A stretch of DNA of 64,000 nucleotides from Cokeromyces recurvatus. Taxonomy: Eukaryota > Mucoromycota > Mucoromycetes > Mucorales > Mucoraceae. Positions 37,104 to 50,028 of the stretch are shown piece by piece (the first letter of the stretch is position 1; each line of letters begins with the position of its first letter). The stretch lies in assembly GCF_025118155.1 (NCBI RefSeq), contig NW_026251442.1, positions 1 to 64,000 of the forward strand, in the 5' to 3' direction. The translations under genes and the position numbers were made by a program. The notes under the pieces are model-generated. The model searched no databases. It was not told the origin of the DNA and worked only from the letters and a program-made list of their open reading frames with translations.

Positions 37104-37145
<42 letters not shown>

Positions 37146-37375
37146 AACAAGTTTATGTTTCATATTATCCCTTATCCCTTATTTATAACCATCACCTAAT
37201 AGTTTATAATAAACAATTCTTCATTCGTATAAATCAGGTATTTACTATGCAACACCATATACATATATACGTCTTCATATTACATAATATATCCATAATA
37301 CAACAGTCTATAATTTTATTCAATTTTGACATCGCAATAGCTCAATAAAAAACCTGGGAAACGAATTATTTCCCT

Positions 37376-37409
<34 letters not shown>

Positions 37410-37461
37410 CTTTTTCTTTTCCTTTTTCTTTTTTTTTCTTTTCCTTTTTTTTAATAATAAA
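37075..37461. other. intergenic with A39 and T31 tracts
   Basis: 387 bp between two plus-strand genes. 39 A at 37105-37143 follow the upstream stop codon by about 30 bp; 31 T at 37379-37409 precede the TBCK ATG by 52 bp. No gene. Confidence 0.5.
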
Positions 37462-39719
37462 ATGGCCTTATTCATTAATGCTGTTGATTTAATTATACCT
37501 TCAAGAATACCGAAATTAGCATCCATCAATTTCATTGCTTCTTCACGTGTATCCGAGACATTAGCTGCCTCGGGTCATTTGGCTTTGTCTGCACCTTCTC
37601 AAATAATTGGACAATTTCAATACTTGAAGGTATAGAAATTTCAAAAATAATATACAATGTTAACTTTTTTTTTCTTCCCTTTAAATAAAAAAAAAACAAA
37701 ATAGACCTTAATTCATCCCCATTTGTGCCAATATATCGAAATTCATCGAGGAAAACATGGTATAGAAAGATGCATAAATAGCTGGACAATGTCTAATGTA
37801 TATTTTATAGATAGACTTTTCGTTGTATCTGAATATCATGACGTTTCACTTCAAAAAACTAGAAGCATTGACTCACATGAACAACTGCCAATTAGGTTTG
37901 ATTAACAAGGAAATTGCATCACAATAACACACACTAATAATTCTTATTAGTTTATTTGTATTGAAACAATGGGCATTTGAAATATTTTCAGCATTGCATT
38001 ATCTGAAAGAACATAATATTATACACGCTTCACTATCACCTAGTAATATTTTGTTAGACAAAGAGGTAAAAAAAAAAAAAATTGCTTTAGTACATACTTA
38101 TGGGCGCATGTAATCCTTTATTTTCTCGTAGAATCATATCAAATTATTCAATTATGGTTTATATTATATGACAAGTGGTGGAAGAGATGTTGATTTTCCA
38201 ATCGGCTATCCAGCTTATTTAGCTCCAGAATGTTTAGAAAACTTGAAAGATAAACAAGATGTTTGGGCCACAGGCATTATTTTGATTGAACAATACTTGA
38301 GGAATTCGTTTTGGACAACAAGTGATGTGGGTTTAATTTTTGATTCACTATTAACTTTGAAAGAATGGCAAGAAGAAGATCCAACATCAAATGTCTGGAA
38401 GCATGCTGATATTGAAACTTTGGATATCAATAAATCAATTCTGAAATTTTTACAAATAGAAGATCATAAAGATCCAGAAGAGCAAGCATTTCACCAATTC
38501 ATTTTAAACTGTCTCAAAATTTCAACTACAAGCAGGTTTGATGTTAGACAAGCTTTATCATCTAGCTTTTTTGAGAAAGGATTAGTGTCAGTAGATGCTG
38601 TAAAATGGGTAGAGGGCCCACTTTTAGCATCTAACGTGATAGAACTAGAGACAATTGATACATTAAATAGCAAAAGTCAAGAAGACGCTCAGGATATACT
38701 TCAAGATTTGCCAATGACACATATCTATCATTTATGGAAATTAGCAGGTGGAGATGTGGAATTAGATCTTGTTAAGAGAGGCATCTTTTTATCAACACCT
38801 GTTATTAAACGCCTACCGCGTGCTTGCATCATGCCTGAAGGTATTGAAATAGGTGATAAAGTGATGGATACAACTCAACTTTACTCGGATGCAATCTATG
38901 TCCTTGGTTTTAAAGAATTATATCAACGACTAGAAGAAGCTAAGCAAAAAGGGGAATCAAATAAATTCGAATGGGATATGGATTATTTTATATTAGTGGA
39001 TGAAAATGATGCTAATTTCCTTTTGGATAATGATGATGATTATAATAGTGAGGAACACGATGATAAAGAACTTGGCGATGAATGTATAAACGATTTGTTA
39101 TTCTCTGATAACTTTATATCAACATCAGATTCTGTCTGCAAAGTATCTACGCCAACTACACCTTCTTCTTCTAGGTCAATAAGTAGAGCAGTATCAATGA
39201 CAAGTATGGGCAGATCTCGATCGACCTCATCTTTATCTGTCAATAGTATGGCTTCTTTAAACAATCAGCCTCATGTCTCTAAACTGCCATTGTTACTTCG
39301 TGAGCAAGATATTGATTATCAACGCTGTCGGCTATCTTTGTTTGCAGACCTTTTACGTCAATATCCAGCTTCAAGAAAGGAGATTATACAGCATGCTAAA
39401 ATAGATATTCCGCCATTATTAAGAGGGAAAATTTGGGCTGCTATATTAGGTGTACACGGTGACTTGGAATATGAATATGACCAAATTAATAAATATATTG
39501 ATATGGGAGCAGATAGACAAGTAATATAATGTTTAATAAATAGTAGAGATTGATTAACTCTTCATTATAGATTGAAGTAGATGTACCAAGATGTCATCAG
39601 TATAACCAATTGTTAGCTTCTTCTACAGGCCATGAAAAATTAAGAAAACTATTAAAGGCTTGGGTATCAGCTAACAAAAATTTAGTTTATTGGCAAGGTA
39701 ACGTATACTACATGCATGC

Positions 39720-39753
<34 letters not shown>

Positions 39754-40416
39754 ACACATATTTAACATGTATAAATATATAGGTCTAGATTCACTTTGCG
39801 CACCGTTTTTAACACTGAATTTTAATGATGAAGCTATTGCCTTTGCATGCTTACAGAAATTTATTCCAAAATTTCTTAATAATTTCTTTTTATCTGATAA
39901 TGCACTCGTTATTCAAGAATATTTGGCAGTTTTTCGACATTTATTAAGTTATCATGATCCCGAGCTTTCTAGTCATTTGGATGCCATTGGATTCATGCCA
40001 GATCTTTATGCCATACCATGGTTTTTAACTTTATTTACTCGTGAGTATACACCAATTTTCGCAAGCTCACCTTTTAATATGGTATAATCATAGATGTCTT
40101 CCCCCTTGATAAAATCTATCATTTATGGGATAAGCTTTTAGTTGGGCCTCCAGCTTTACCTCTTTTTGCTGGTATAGCCATCCTGAAGCAGATCCGTGAT
40201 ACTTTGCTTTCGTATGAATTTAATGACTGTATTGTATTGTTCTCTGATAATTTTCCAAAAGTCGATATTGAGAAATGTGTTCAGAGTGCATTGAATATGT
40301 GTAAAGTAACACCCCCAAGCATTTCTTCGAGAGTTCATGGACCTTCATCGGCAGATAATATAGAAGTGGTAATTAAATATCAATAGATGTAATGCTTTTT
40401 TTCTTTCTTTCTTTTC

Positions 40417-40447
<31 letters not shown>

Positions 40448-41040
40448 ATTTACTTATTCAGCCGTTAAAGATATCAATCGAAATTAAAAAAACAGAATTA
40501 GCTCCCAGATTGTCTGTGAAGGATTTACTAAACATCCTTTCTTATTCTTTAATTATAGATATTCGATCAGAATCAGAGTAAGTAATAGACAAATATAAGT
40601 TTTTTTTTGTCAAATATACATTACATTAATAGAACTACAATAGATTTGTTAAGGGGCATATACCATTATCAATAAACGTTCAAGCAGCACAACTTCCTAG
40701 TTATGCTAATATTTTAAAGAAACTGAATCGAAAATATCATGTTGTCATTGCTAATGAAGGTGGCCCAGAGGTAAGAATATAATTATCATTCGATTCGTAT
40801 ATGCTAATGCCTCTCCTTTTTTTTTTTTTTTTTTAGTATGCTGCTGAATTAGTAAGGAAAGGTTTCCCAAGAGTTGCTTTATTACAGGATGGTATTCAAG
40901 CCTTTGAACAAATAAATAATGAAACCGTTCATCTCTGTATCTGTAGGCCACAAAAACAAACTACTGCTGGATATAAGGGTAAAGGATCAGAACCACCATT
41001 TGTTATGTGGCGTTGTAAAATTCCATTCAAAAAAAAATAA
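37462..41040 (+). CDS. TBCK: TBCK: pseudokinase, TBC and rhodanese domain protein
   Basis: Eleven exons: 37462-37629, 37705-37759, 37811-37895, 37951-38065, 38132-39520, 39571-39697, 39783-40040, 40094-40368, 40462-40577, 40644-40770 and 40837-41040, giving 972 aa. Layout matches animal TBCK. The kinase-like domain (about 40-290) is inactive by sequence: HRD is IHASLSPSN (H128) and DFG is LFNYG. The TBC domain (about 560-790) has [10 protein letters not shown], lacking the arginine finger as in animal TBCK, and keeps the glutamine finger in VYWQGLDSL. The C-terminal rhodanese-like domain (about 845-950) has [15 protein letters not shown] but no active-site Cys. In animals TBCK is in the FERRY endosomal mRNA-transport complex and affects mTOR signalling. 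It converges on SYF2 with 54 bp between stop codons. Confidence 0.93.
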
Positions 41041-41094
41041 AGACTATTTTTTTTTTATTATTATTATTATTATTTTTTTTTTTTTACTTAATAT

Positions 41095-42175
41095 CTACAA
41101 AGCAGTGCCTCTTTCAAGATTATCACGAATTTCTTTTGTATATTTATCATAAAATCTTGCAATTTTTTGATTGAATACACGATTCTTTTCGTTAATCCAT
41201 GAAATGTCGTCAGTGGGTTCTTTACGTTCACGAGATCTAGTTTCACGTTTCTCAATTCTATAAAAACAAAAAAAAAAATAATTAGATTTATTCTTTTAAC
41301 TCCCTTAAAGAACTTACTGTTTCTTGGTTTCTTCTGCTAATTTATTTATTGCTTGCTTTGAAGGTTTATCGTCTAAACTTGCATAATCCAAAGAGTTAGC
41401 CATGACTACAACATCTGAGGGATCTTCACCATTACGAATAGCACGCTCAATTGTCTGAAGTTTCTTTTCATTATAAGCATTCATATCTGGTTTGAAATCA
41501 GACATCAGATTAATATATTTTTTATGTGCAGCTTGTGTATGATCTAAACTGAAATATTATTAAATATATTCATAACAATAAAAAAAAAAGTGATGTAATT
41601 TACCAGCAAAGCCTGTATTTGCCTTTTTCGCTTTCTTGGCCATTTTCCTTTCCCATGCTTCAACTGATTCAGCAGAATATTTCCAGAACTGCTTACGTTC
41701 ATAATCTTCTCCTTTATCTTCTGCCTCTTGCTTTTCTAATAACTTTAAAGCTTCTGCTCTTTTCCGTTCATCTTTAGCTTGTAATTTAGGATTTTCTTTA
41801 CTACGTTGAAATTCGAGATTACGATCACGACGATTTCCTTGTTCGATTTCAGTTGCCTAATGAAATAAAAAAAAAAATTAGAAATTATGAATGGTTTTGT
41901 TAATTTAATTAGTTTACTCTGCGTCTTTTGAGCTCCCTTAATTTAGCCATTCGATCAGAAAGTGTAGAACCAGTTGATGATTGGTTTTCCTCTTTATTTT
42001 CATTTACTGATTTTTGATCTTTTTCTTCTTCTTCTTCTTCTTCAGCATCATGTTTACGTTTTGTTGAGCTTGATTCGGAAATTAGCTTTGAAGATTCTTC
42101 TTGAAGAACTATTTTGTCCTGCTCAGGCTTTTCTTCCTTGGTTGATTTTTTTATTGTTCTCTTCTTAGGAGGCAT
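41095..42175 (-). CDS. SYF2: pre-mRNA-splicing factor SYF2
   Basis: Four exons on the minus strand: 42175-41918, 41856-41604, 41543-41318 and 41257-41095, giving 299 aa. A charged Glu/Lys-rich N-terminus leads to the SYF2 domain: [44 protein letters not shown] and the terminal [19 protein letters not shown], nearly identical to the family end. Syf2 is in the Prp19/NTC complex of the activated spliceosome. The acceptor before exon 3 is the downstream TTTAG; the CAG five bases earlier gives a stop. On its coding strand a T28 tract lies 33 bp upstream of the ATG. Confidence 0.94.
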
Positions 42176-42761
42176 TGTTTTGTTAATGATTCAAAAATAA
42201 AGGTTAACAAAAAAAAAAAAAAAAAAAAAAAAAAAATAGAAATAAGAAATATGCGGATATTAAATTATATTTTCAGTGGATAAAAGGAGGCATTTATGCT
42301 GCTGCGTCGCTAGCAGCAGTCTTTTTACCAAATAGACACTATATGGATCAATATAAAATTTACATTTTACTAACATAGTAAATTACGCTTAAACTCCTTC
42401 TAAATGTGTTAATTTTCTCAGTAAAAGCTTAAAGATTGCTTCTCTTTCGGGCAACATTTGTTTTGCTGTTGTTGTAGAATTTATGAGCGCCATTATAAGG
42501 GACGTCTTTTTATGGTTATACTTTATTTCATGCATTGATTTGGTTGCAACATAGGACTAAAAAAGCGTTTCCTTTACATCTATAAAGTCTTTCAAGTTAA
42601 ATCCAATCCTTTTCTTTGTCCTTCAGATGTTGGTAATTTGATGAATAAAACCTATATGAATCGTAACATAAAGATCACAATATCGATAAGGTATGTCTGT
42701 CTCTTCACTTATTTTTATTTTCATCTCAAATATGTGATTTCAACTTGTTTGTATTCTTTTC

Positions 42762-42792
<31 letters not shown>

Positions 42793-44881
42793 TCTCACAA
42801 ACATTGATTGAAATTTGCTGACTCTGCTTAATAATTTTCTTTTGTTTGATAGATGTTTATATTTATTAACTTCTGCTAACAGCATTAGCATTTATTACAA
42901 GATCTATGATACTTTTTTTTTCTTTTTGCATAGATAGACACCAGACTTTTTCAAGCAAATTTATTACTATCCATGACGTAATTAGTATTTTGGCTATATC
43001 TTACGCTATTAATTAACTGTATTATTACTATCAACTAACAAAAAAAAGTTTTTTTTTTCTTGTAACATTGCTGTTTAGTGAATGTCAAAATAGAATAAAG
43101 GAATCTGCCTGTCCTTGATTTAAATCATAGGTTATAAATACGACTAAGAAGGATTTTATTTATAAGAATATGACCAGTGGGTACATAGTTTATAAAGCTA
43201 TTATTAAATTGTCCTAGTTGTGAACTAGACAATCCATCTTGTGTAATATTGAACAGGTTGAGGGCCAATATATAAACTATGGAGAGGGCAGACATTATTA
43301 TAGAAGATTTTTTTTTTTTAGAAGGAAGCCTATTCCAATAATCTGCAATGCAAATGGAGACAACATATTGAACAAATCCTACCAAGTAGTTGATCAGGGT
43401 GAAAAGGGCAATGCGATGGACGGCTGTGGAGTAACCAAGCTGTTGTGCAGGTAAAGAATATAAAAAAAAATGAAATAAAAATAAGAGATAAAGGAATTGT
43501 GAAAACTGAGTATAATCTTTATTGAAGAGTATTTTAGAAAATATTTACTAAGAATGATAATGAGGTTTATGAGTGTCTCTTTTTTCGGTATTTGGGTTCT
43601 GGAAAACAATTGGGAATATATATGTGTGAATTTATGGAACCAGATACCAATAGTATGACATGGAAGAGAGCCAGTAAGTATAATTTTTGGTGAATATGTC
43701 TGATTCATTGAATTGATAATTATGATAAGAAAGCAAGATGCTTTAATATAGTCACTTACAAGATTAGATGTGTTCCTGAAATATAAAATTCCAAAGTATC
43801 AAAACAATTTCTCTCGAATATACAAAGACATCCAGGTAAGGGGGAGATATTGATAAATAGATATAAGCACATTATGATAAGTGTCAATAAAATATACTGA
43901 ATACCAAATCAACTGTATTAGACATGCTGTGTTGCCTTATGAAAAAAAAAAAATAGTGTGGTATATTTCTAGTTACAATTAATAAATATTTATTCGAAAG
44001 CACTTTATGGCTTCACAGCCTAAGAGATCTAACAATCAGTATTTTTTAATATTATAAAAATTCTAATAAATCATACAGAATTGATTTTGCTTTTATACTC
44101 TCTTCTCTATTTGTTATTCAAAGCAGCATAAGCTGTATTATTCCAATAAACTCTTAAAAATATTTATATTAATATATTTATATGTGCAGCCAATATTTGG
44201 TTTAAAAAACAAAGGACATATGCCTTAAATATATGGATGCAATTGTAAAAGCCAAAGGTCAGAAAATAAAATACTAATCAAAATACATATCATTTAAAGC
44301 TCTAATTACTACTCAGGAGTTATATTCACTTATTTTGTCATTATAATTGCTGTAGATTTTTTTTGAATCATATTTACGTGATGAATTCCAATGATTGAAA
44401 GTACTAAAGTTAATATAGAGTTCTTTTATATTACATACAATGATAGAATTAATGTAAAGGTAATATACTCTGTTATGAATTTAGTTATAACTCATAAAAC
44501 CATAACATAGTCAAGTTTTTTTTAATATTTGCTACAAAATAGAAGAGTTTTTACACAATTGATTGGATATCTTCAACTACTTTTGAGAATTACTAAAGGG
44601 AGTATTCACCTAACTTTGATTTTTCAACTAACTTTATTGTTTTAATTGTTAAGAGTCTTCATCAGAATTCAAGCAATTTTTTTATTTTTTTGGAGCAAAT
44701 GACGCTCTTTCTATAAACTAGCAATCATATTTCTTACTTTGTATTTATTTCCAGTAAACATTTGAATTGACTATTCAGATAAAATAAGAAACACAATTTC
44801 TTCCCTTCTCTGTCTTTACTTTTTCAACATATTACAAAGTTTATTTATTAAATATCCGAAATGAAAGTCTGATTCGCCCCC

Positions 44882-44912
<31 letters not shown>

Positions 44913-44964
44913 AAAAATAAGTCAATTTCTCCCCCCCTGTTTTTTTTATGATAGATACATATAG
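42176..44964. other. intergenic with possible unresolved exons
   Basis: 2.8 kb without a gene I can assemble. Two plus-strand open segments look exon-like. At 42277-42378, after TTTTCAG, WIKGGIYAAASLAAVFLPN is followed by a stop. At 42555-42690, after ACATAG and before GTATGT, a 45-codon frame includes FLCPSDVGNLMNK. On the minus strand, 43125-43445 encodes hydrophobic segments (IALFTLINYLVGFVQYVV, ALSIVYILALNLF). Phases between them do not join, so they may be fragments or chance. A-runs occur at 42209-42236, 42763-42787 and 44882-44910; the last ends 54 bp before MDJ1. Confidence 0.3.
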
Positions 44965-46629
44965 ATGGTTATATTCTCTCCTTGGAGAAAAGTCATTACT
45001 TTGACTTTATCTAGTGCTAAACAAAAAAATATTTACAACTTGCCAACTACACGTTTTATCAATACTATTAGTAAAAGTATGCTTAATGTCTTATTTTCAA
45101 TTCAAATTGCTCAAATAAATTATTTTTAGATGGAGTTGCCAGTCTTAGAAGGTCAATCAGCTACAAGCAAAAGAGATCTATTCATACAACGGGTACGATT
45201 AACCTTTTTTTTTTCTCTTTTTAGTAAAAAAAAAAATAGTAATTTATTCTCTTTTGATTAGCTCCTTTACCATCGTTAAAAAAAGATCCTTATGAAATTT
45301 TAGGTGTTAAAAAGACAGCAAGCGCTAGTGAAATTAAAAAGGCTTATTATGGTGTAATATATATGTATATATATATGCACAGATAAAGTTATGTATTATT
45401 AACGAATATTTTATTTACTTAGTTGGCTAAAAAATATCATCCTGATACAAATAAAGATAAAAGCGCTCGGGAGAAATTTGCTCAAGTCCAAGAAGCTTAT
45501 GAAATTTTATCTGATGAAAAAAAACGTAACCAGTATGATCAATTTGGGCATGGATACAAAAGTACAGACGGATTTTATAGTAATGATAGTGGATTCCCTG
45601 GAGGATTTAACGTAAATGATATTTTTAATCAATTTTTTGGCGGAGGATTTGGTGGAGGCAGAGCCGATCCCTTTCATTCTAATAATACAAACATGGGTCA
45701 AAACATTGAAATACCTTTAAACTTAAGTTTTATGGAAGCAGTAAAGGGCGCAGTAAAATATGTTCAAATTAACAAAATAACAACCTGTAATACATGCCAT
45801 GGTAGTGGGCTACGTATTGGCAAAAAGAAAGCAACTTGTTCTCGATGTCATGGTACAGGTGTGCAGACAATTATGGTGGGTAGCTATTATATGCAAACAG
45901 CCTGTCAATCTTGTCGTGGTTTAGGTTCCTTTATTCCATCTGAATGTGGTTGTCCTGTCTGTGATAGTATGGGAAAAGTAAGAGAAAAGAAAATGGTTCA
46001 AGTAAAGATACCAGCTGGTGTAAATCAAGATCAAGAAATTATAATTTCAGGTGAAGGTGATGCACCTTTGGAAGGACAGGGGCTTAATGGTGACTTGGTT
46101 GTATTATTAAATGTAAGCTATATAAATATACTTTTAAATAGTTTTCGTATTAAATTAATGTTGTTTGTAGATTGAACCTTCTCAAATTTTCCGCAGACGA
46201 GATGCAGATATATTTGTAGAAGCAAAAGTTCCTTTCTATAAAGCAATGTTAGGTGGACGTGTTTGTATTCCAACTATCGATGGTGATGTAGAACTTAAAG
46301 TACCTTCTGGGGCTCAACCTGGTGATAACATTACCTTAAAGGGACGTGGTGTTCAACAAATTCATGATGCAACAAGACGCGGTGATCAAATAGTGACAAT
46401 TAAAGTTGAATTTCCTAGATCCTTAAAAGGAAAACAAAAAGAAATTATTCAAGAATATGCGGCTGTTGTAGATGAAGATTTTCGTCCAAAAGTAGAAGAA
46501 GTAAAACCATCTATTAAGCATAAAGAAGAAAAAAATACAATAGAGGATATAAAAGATAGTAAATACCTCGGATTTTTTAAGAATGCTCTTAGCAAACTTA
46601 AAGATAAATTTTGTAAAAATAATAATTAA
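44965..46629 (+). CDS. MDJ1: mitochondrial type I J-protein (DnaJ homologue) MDJ1
   Basis: Five exons: 44965-45070, 45130-45192, 45262-45353, 45423-46112 and 46171-46629, giving 469 aa. The first 55 residues are basic with no acids ([31 protein letters not shown]), a matrix-targeting presequence. The J domain starts DPYEILGV (65-72) with HPD at 93-95. A Gly/Phe region (about 138-167) and four CxxC zinc motifs (C209/C212, C226/C229, C248/C251, C264/C267) follow, then the two substrate-binding C-terminal subdomains. It stimulates mitochondrial Hsp70 in folding imported proteins. The C-terminus ends in a Lys-rich extension. The third motif reads CQSCRGLG and the fourth CPVCDSMG, within family variation. 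Confidence 0.95.
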
Positions 46630-46887
46630 ATAGAGCTTAAAAAAAAGAGAGAGAGAAAGATAAATAATTTAAATAGTTTTATCGACAAGTGAGAAAGTGT
46701 AAAGTGAAGTAAAATACTGTGTGCTGGGTTCTGTTCTGATTATATACCTGTTCTCAATAATTATAAAACTTATACGTTTTTAATCTTGGTTTTTTTCTGT
46801 TAATTTCAAAATGGTGGGATTTATAACTTCATTTAATAAAGGAGTTGGACAAGAAGAGTATCTGTACTTTTTCTTATTAGTTATATG

Positions 46888-47604
46888 TGTTTTGACAGCA
46901 AAAAGTTAAAGAAAGAGAAAAAACAAAAGACAAGTCTGTGAAAACTTCGCGTAGTTTTTTTATTGAGGAAAAAAATACAAAAATTGTACAAGGAAAAATT
47001 ATGTGAAAAAGTAAAGGGTTATTTATATGTTTTTGCAAGGTAAGTGATATTAATAGAACTATGATTTGGATAAGCAAATATTGCTATAATAAAGCATTAG
47101 TCATAAATATTTTCTCCGAATAATTCTGCCTACAATAAGATCTATTTTTATTCTTTTCTGCCTGAGCTGTCGCTGTTACTAAAAATATTAAATTATTATT
47201 TCTGGGGTAAGCGACGCGTCAATATTAATTCACAGTGAATATGTCAGCTATAACAATACCAATTATTTATATGCTACTATTATTATTATCCTATAAGATA
47301 TTATTACATAACAATATTTATCTTTATAGCTATCTATATATAATATGTATGACTTATAAATAATTATGTAATTGAATATAACAGTCATAATCCTATTGAA
47401 TTATTATTATTACATAATATAATGTATATAATTATTTTTAATGCTCGAATACTCAAACAATGACTATTATCAAAACTGAGAGTAGAATGAATATTATGCT
47501 GTGAAGCGCGATATATTAGTTTAATTTGAATAACCTCTTTATTATGTAATAAATGATGGTTTATTTCTATTAACTTAATTATAAAGGCTATTACAATCAC
47601 AACA
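46888..47604. repeat. solo LTR, family 3 (copy B)
   Basis: 717 bp beginning TGTTTTGA and ending ACAATCACAACA, flanked by the 5-bp target duplication ATATG (46883-46887 and 47605-47609). About the same length and gene order-free content as the 696-bp copy at 55088, sharing AAGTCTGTGAAAACTTCG, TTATTTATATGTTTTTGCAAGGTAAG and CTCTTTATTATGTAATAAAT. No internal element remains, so this is an LTR-LTR recombination product. Confidence 0.88.
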
Positions 47605-49864
47605 ATATGCTCTTCACTCAATTTTGAAATTGCTTTTACTGATTCAGTTACTAAAGCCTAATTATAAATAAATGTTAATAAACATAACTAATATGGAAAA
47701 TGTATGCTTTAAACCTTCACTCTTAACCAAAACTGTATTAAATTAGGAAGGTGATCATGTTTGTCATCAAAAGTCGATAATATTTCTAAATTTTCTTCGC
47801 TCCATAACTCATAATATCATTCTTCTGTAAAGTAGATGCTCCAAAGGTGCAACGACATTCCTTTTCAAAATAGTAGACTTAGTTTTGTAAACATAATTAA
47901 CATATCATTAATGTTACCTTCAGCATGTAAAAAGTAAATTTTAAAGGCTTTGAAGCATTCAATCGAGGCAAAGCAAAAAATATCAGTTACTGTTTTCAAT
48001 ATTGCTAATCTTCCGTAAACGCACTTATGATGGTCATAGTTTATCTTGCTTTTTTGCTTTATTGTTTGATGACCCTGATGTTTCCAACAGTAACAGTTCT
48101 ATTTTTTTCATTCCATAAAGTTTGATAATACCATCAGCTTTGTACTCGCCTTTATTATTATTTCGCGAGCCTAAAGCGTTAAGCTGTCTACTCATTGATT
48201 CTAAGTGTGCTTCTCTAGGCTTGAAATCGGCCAAGCAATTCTTTAAAGTCACACCTCTTGTAACTGCAACTAGATATGGGTATACAAATAAACTGTTAAA
48301 TATTGGTTCACCATCGTAAATATCTTGTTCAGACGTATAGCATTGAAGACTAAATTTGATTATATACTAGTTAATAAACGAAATTTAAATGTTATAATTT
48401 ATTCTTACGATGCAACAAATAGACTTTCAAGGAAGTTGTAAATTTCTTCATTATCTCCACAGTCATCAGGTACCTTTCTTGTCTGTTTTCTAAACGAGAT
48501 GATATCATCGCTATCGACTACAGCATCATTATATGGTACACCTTCTGAGGGTATTGGAAATTCTTTATTTTGGTGGCTTTTACAATATTCGTTATATGAT
48601 GCTCTGTTCAAATTGGGTCGTGGTGAGACACCCTCACCGCATCTAACAACTCCATGAGCTTCTAAGCTATATGGATGGTAATCGTTTTCTTCTTCCATCA
48701 AAAATTTAACAAAATACTTCAAGTCTCCTGTTGCTGTATAATTGTCATTATCCTCATCTACTCTATCTGGTTGCACATCTTGCTCAATTTCTTTTCTTTT
48801 TCCAGAATAGACGTTACTGTTATAGAACAAGCTCTGGACATAATCATAAGTAATCTTATAATAGATGAATTACATAATACAGGATAAAATATAAGCCTGA
48901 ATATGAAATAAAACTCTGTATATAACATCTTGTAAATAATATAAAACTTATTGACATCCAATTGTCTAGATGTATCAATTATAAGACATCGTATCATTTC
49001 TAAATATTTATTTTTATAACCTTGATAAAGGATTCAGGACGTCTTTGATCCACTGAAATAAACATCAGGAACATATACTCAGATTAAACAATAAATTTTT
49101 TATTTAAAACTTGATCAGATCATTATAACACCCAATAGATAATCCATAGATCAGTCTCTTGAATCAACAAGACGTATATCCGAATACTAACACTGTTTCA
49201 TGACTCATGTTCTTTGACGGTTATTTTTATTTCTTTGATTCAGGATTCATTAATATAAATACAAGCAGTTGTGTAGACACAAAATAATCTTTAACTTTCT
49301 TTTAACTTTCAATTTTTATTCTTTATTTTTTAATTGAATAAAACAGTCTCAAACTATACTTCCTTTTGTTCCCTTTCTCTCTCTTCTATTCTCTCTTTAA
49401 TTTTTAATTACGTCCCATCACAGTTACCACTGTTATTTATATCACCTACTGTCACCATATTCCCAGTTATGTCAACATGCTGATGGTGGAAGGTTTTTTT
49501 TTTGTGCCGCATTAGCTACAAGATCTTTTAATTCATTCTTAACAGGAATATCGTTATTAAGTTTTGTAGTAAATGCTGTTATGTTATCTGGAATGTTTGG
49601 TAGCTGTACGAACCAATTAAGATCATCCTTAAAGTCAAATTTTATATTAGCATATATTTTCAATTTATTCCGATCGTTATGAGTGCTGTTATAGTAGTTC
49701 AAAAAATCCCAATTCTGGACAGGATAGTCATGGAAGAGTCTTTTTGAGCCTTTAACTTTGATGGACAATTCGTAAATTTTTTGATCTTCAGATAAGCTCA
49801 TAATTAAGATAACATTCAAAGAAGTATCTTGTAGCAATTGCGCTATTTCTATAGTGTCAAACAT
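47605..49864 (-). pseudogene. broken gene of a fast-evolving Mucorales-type family, split by a solo LTR
   Basis: Read on the minus strand from 49864. The 5' part is intact for about 125 codons (LLQDTSLNVIL, WFVQLPNIPDNITA). A 10-base T run (49494-49503) then shifts frame, after which HHQHVDITGN and GDINNSGN follow up to the solo LTR at 48818-49422. With the LTR and one duplicate removed, the frame runs straight on into VYSGKRKEIEQ and 141 codons ending at 48405. A further exon contains ADGIIKLYGMKKIELLLLET. A one-base shift near 48030-48045 precedes DHHKCVYGRLAILKT, and an in-frame stop occurs near 47875. The product family is one I recall as multicopy in Rhizopus and Mucor genomes; function unknown. 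The gene start and end are uncertain. The 3' end meets another solo LTR at 47604. Confidence 0.7.
48818..49422 (+). repeat. solo LTR, family 1 (same family as the chromovirus LTR)
   Basis: 605 bp, TGTTATAGAAC...CATCACA, with target duplication GTTAC at 48813-48817 and 49423-49427. Very similar throughout to 58770-59382, the 5' LTR of the Ty3/gypsy element. Contains a TATA-like ATATAAATAC and TCAAACTATA near its 3' end. It lies inside the coding part of the pseudogene at 47605-49864. Confidence 0.93.
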
Positions 49865-50028
49865 GTATCCATCAGATCACTAACTATAATTTCACTAGGG
49901 GCACAGTCATAAGGTCCGTTACCAGCAACAAACTAAGGTTGGATGCTAGATTCCCACATTATTACAGGCAATCTCATCTTCTACGAAGTACAAAAAAAAA
50001 ACTGTAAATAAATTCTTAATTGAGGAGG
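49865..50028. other. 5' flank of the broken gene
   Basis: 164 bp upstream of the first in-frame ATG of the 47605-49864 pseudogene. A further 5' exon could lie here but none is convincing. It ends at the family-2 LTR. Confidence 0.35.

Noticed and set aside
43125..43708. Hydrophobic minus-strand frames that could be exons of a membrane protein
   Set aside because: The blocks do not join in phase through any GT-AG pair I could find; the opposite strand is equally open in part.
47385..47621. 78-codon minus-strand frame that first looked like the C-terminus of the broken gene
   Set aside because: Most of it lies within the family-3 solo LTR (46888-47604) and is shared with the LTR copy at 55088, so it is not gene sequence.
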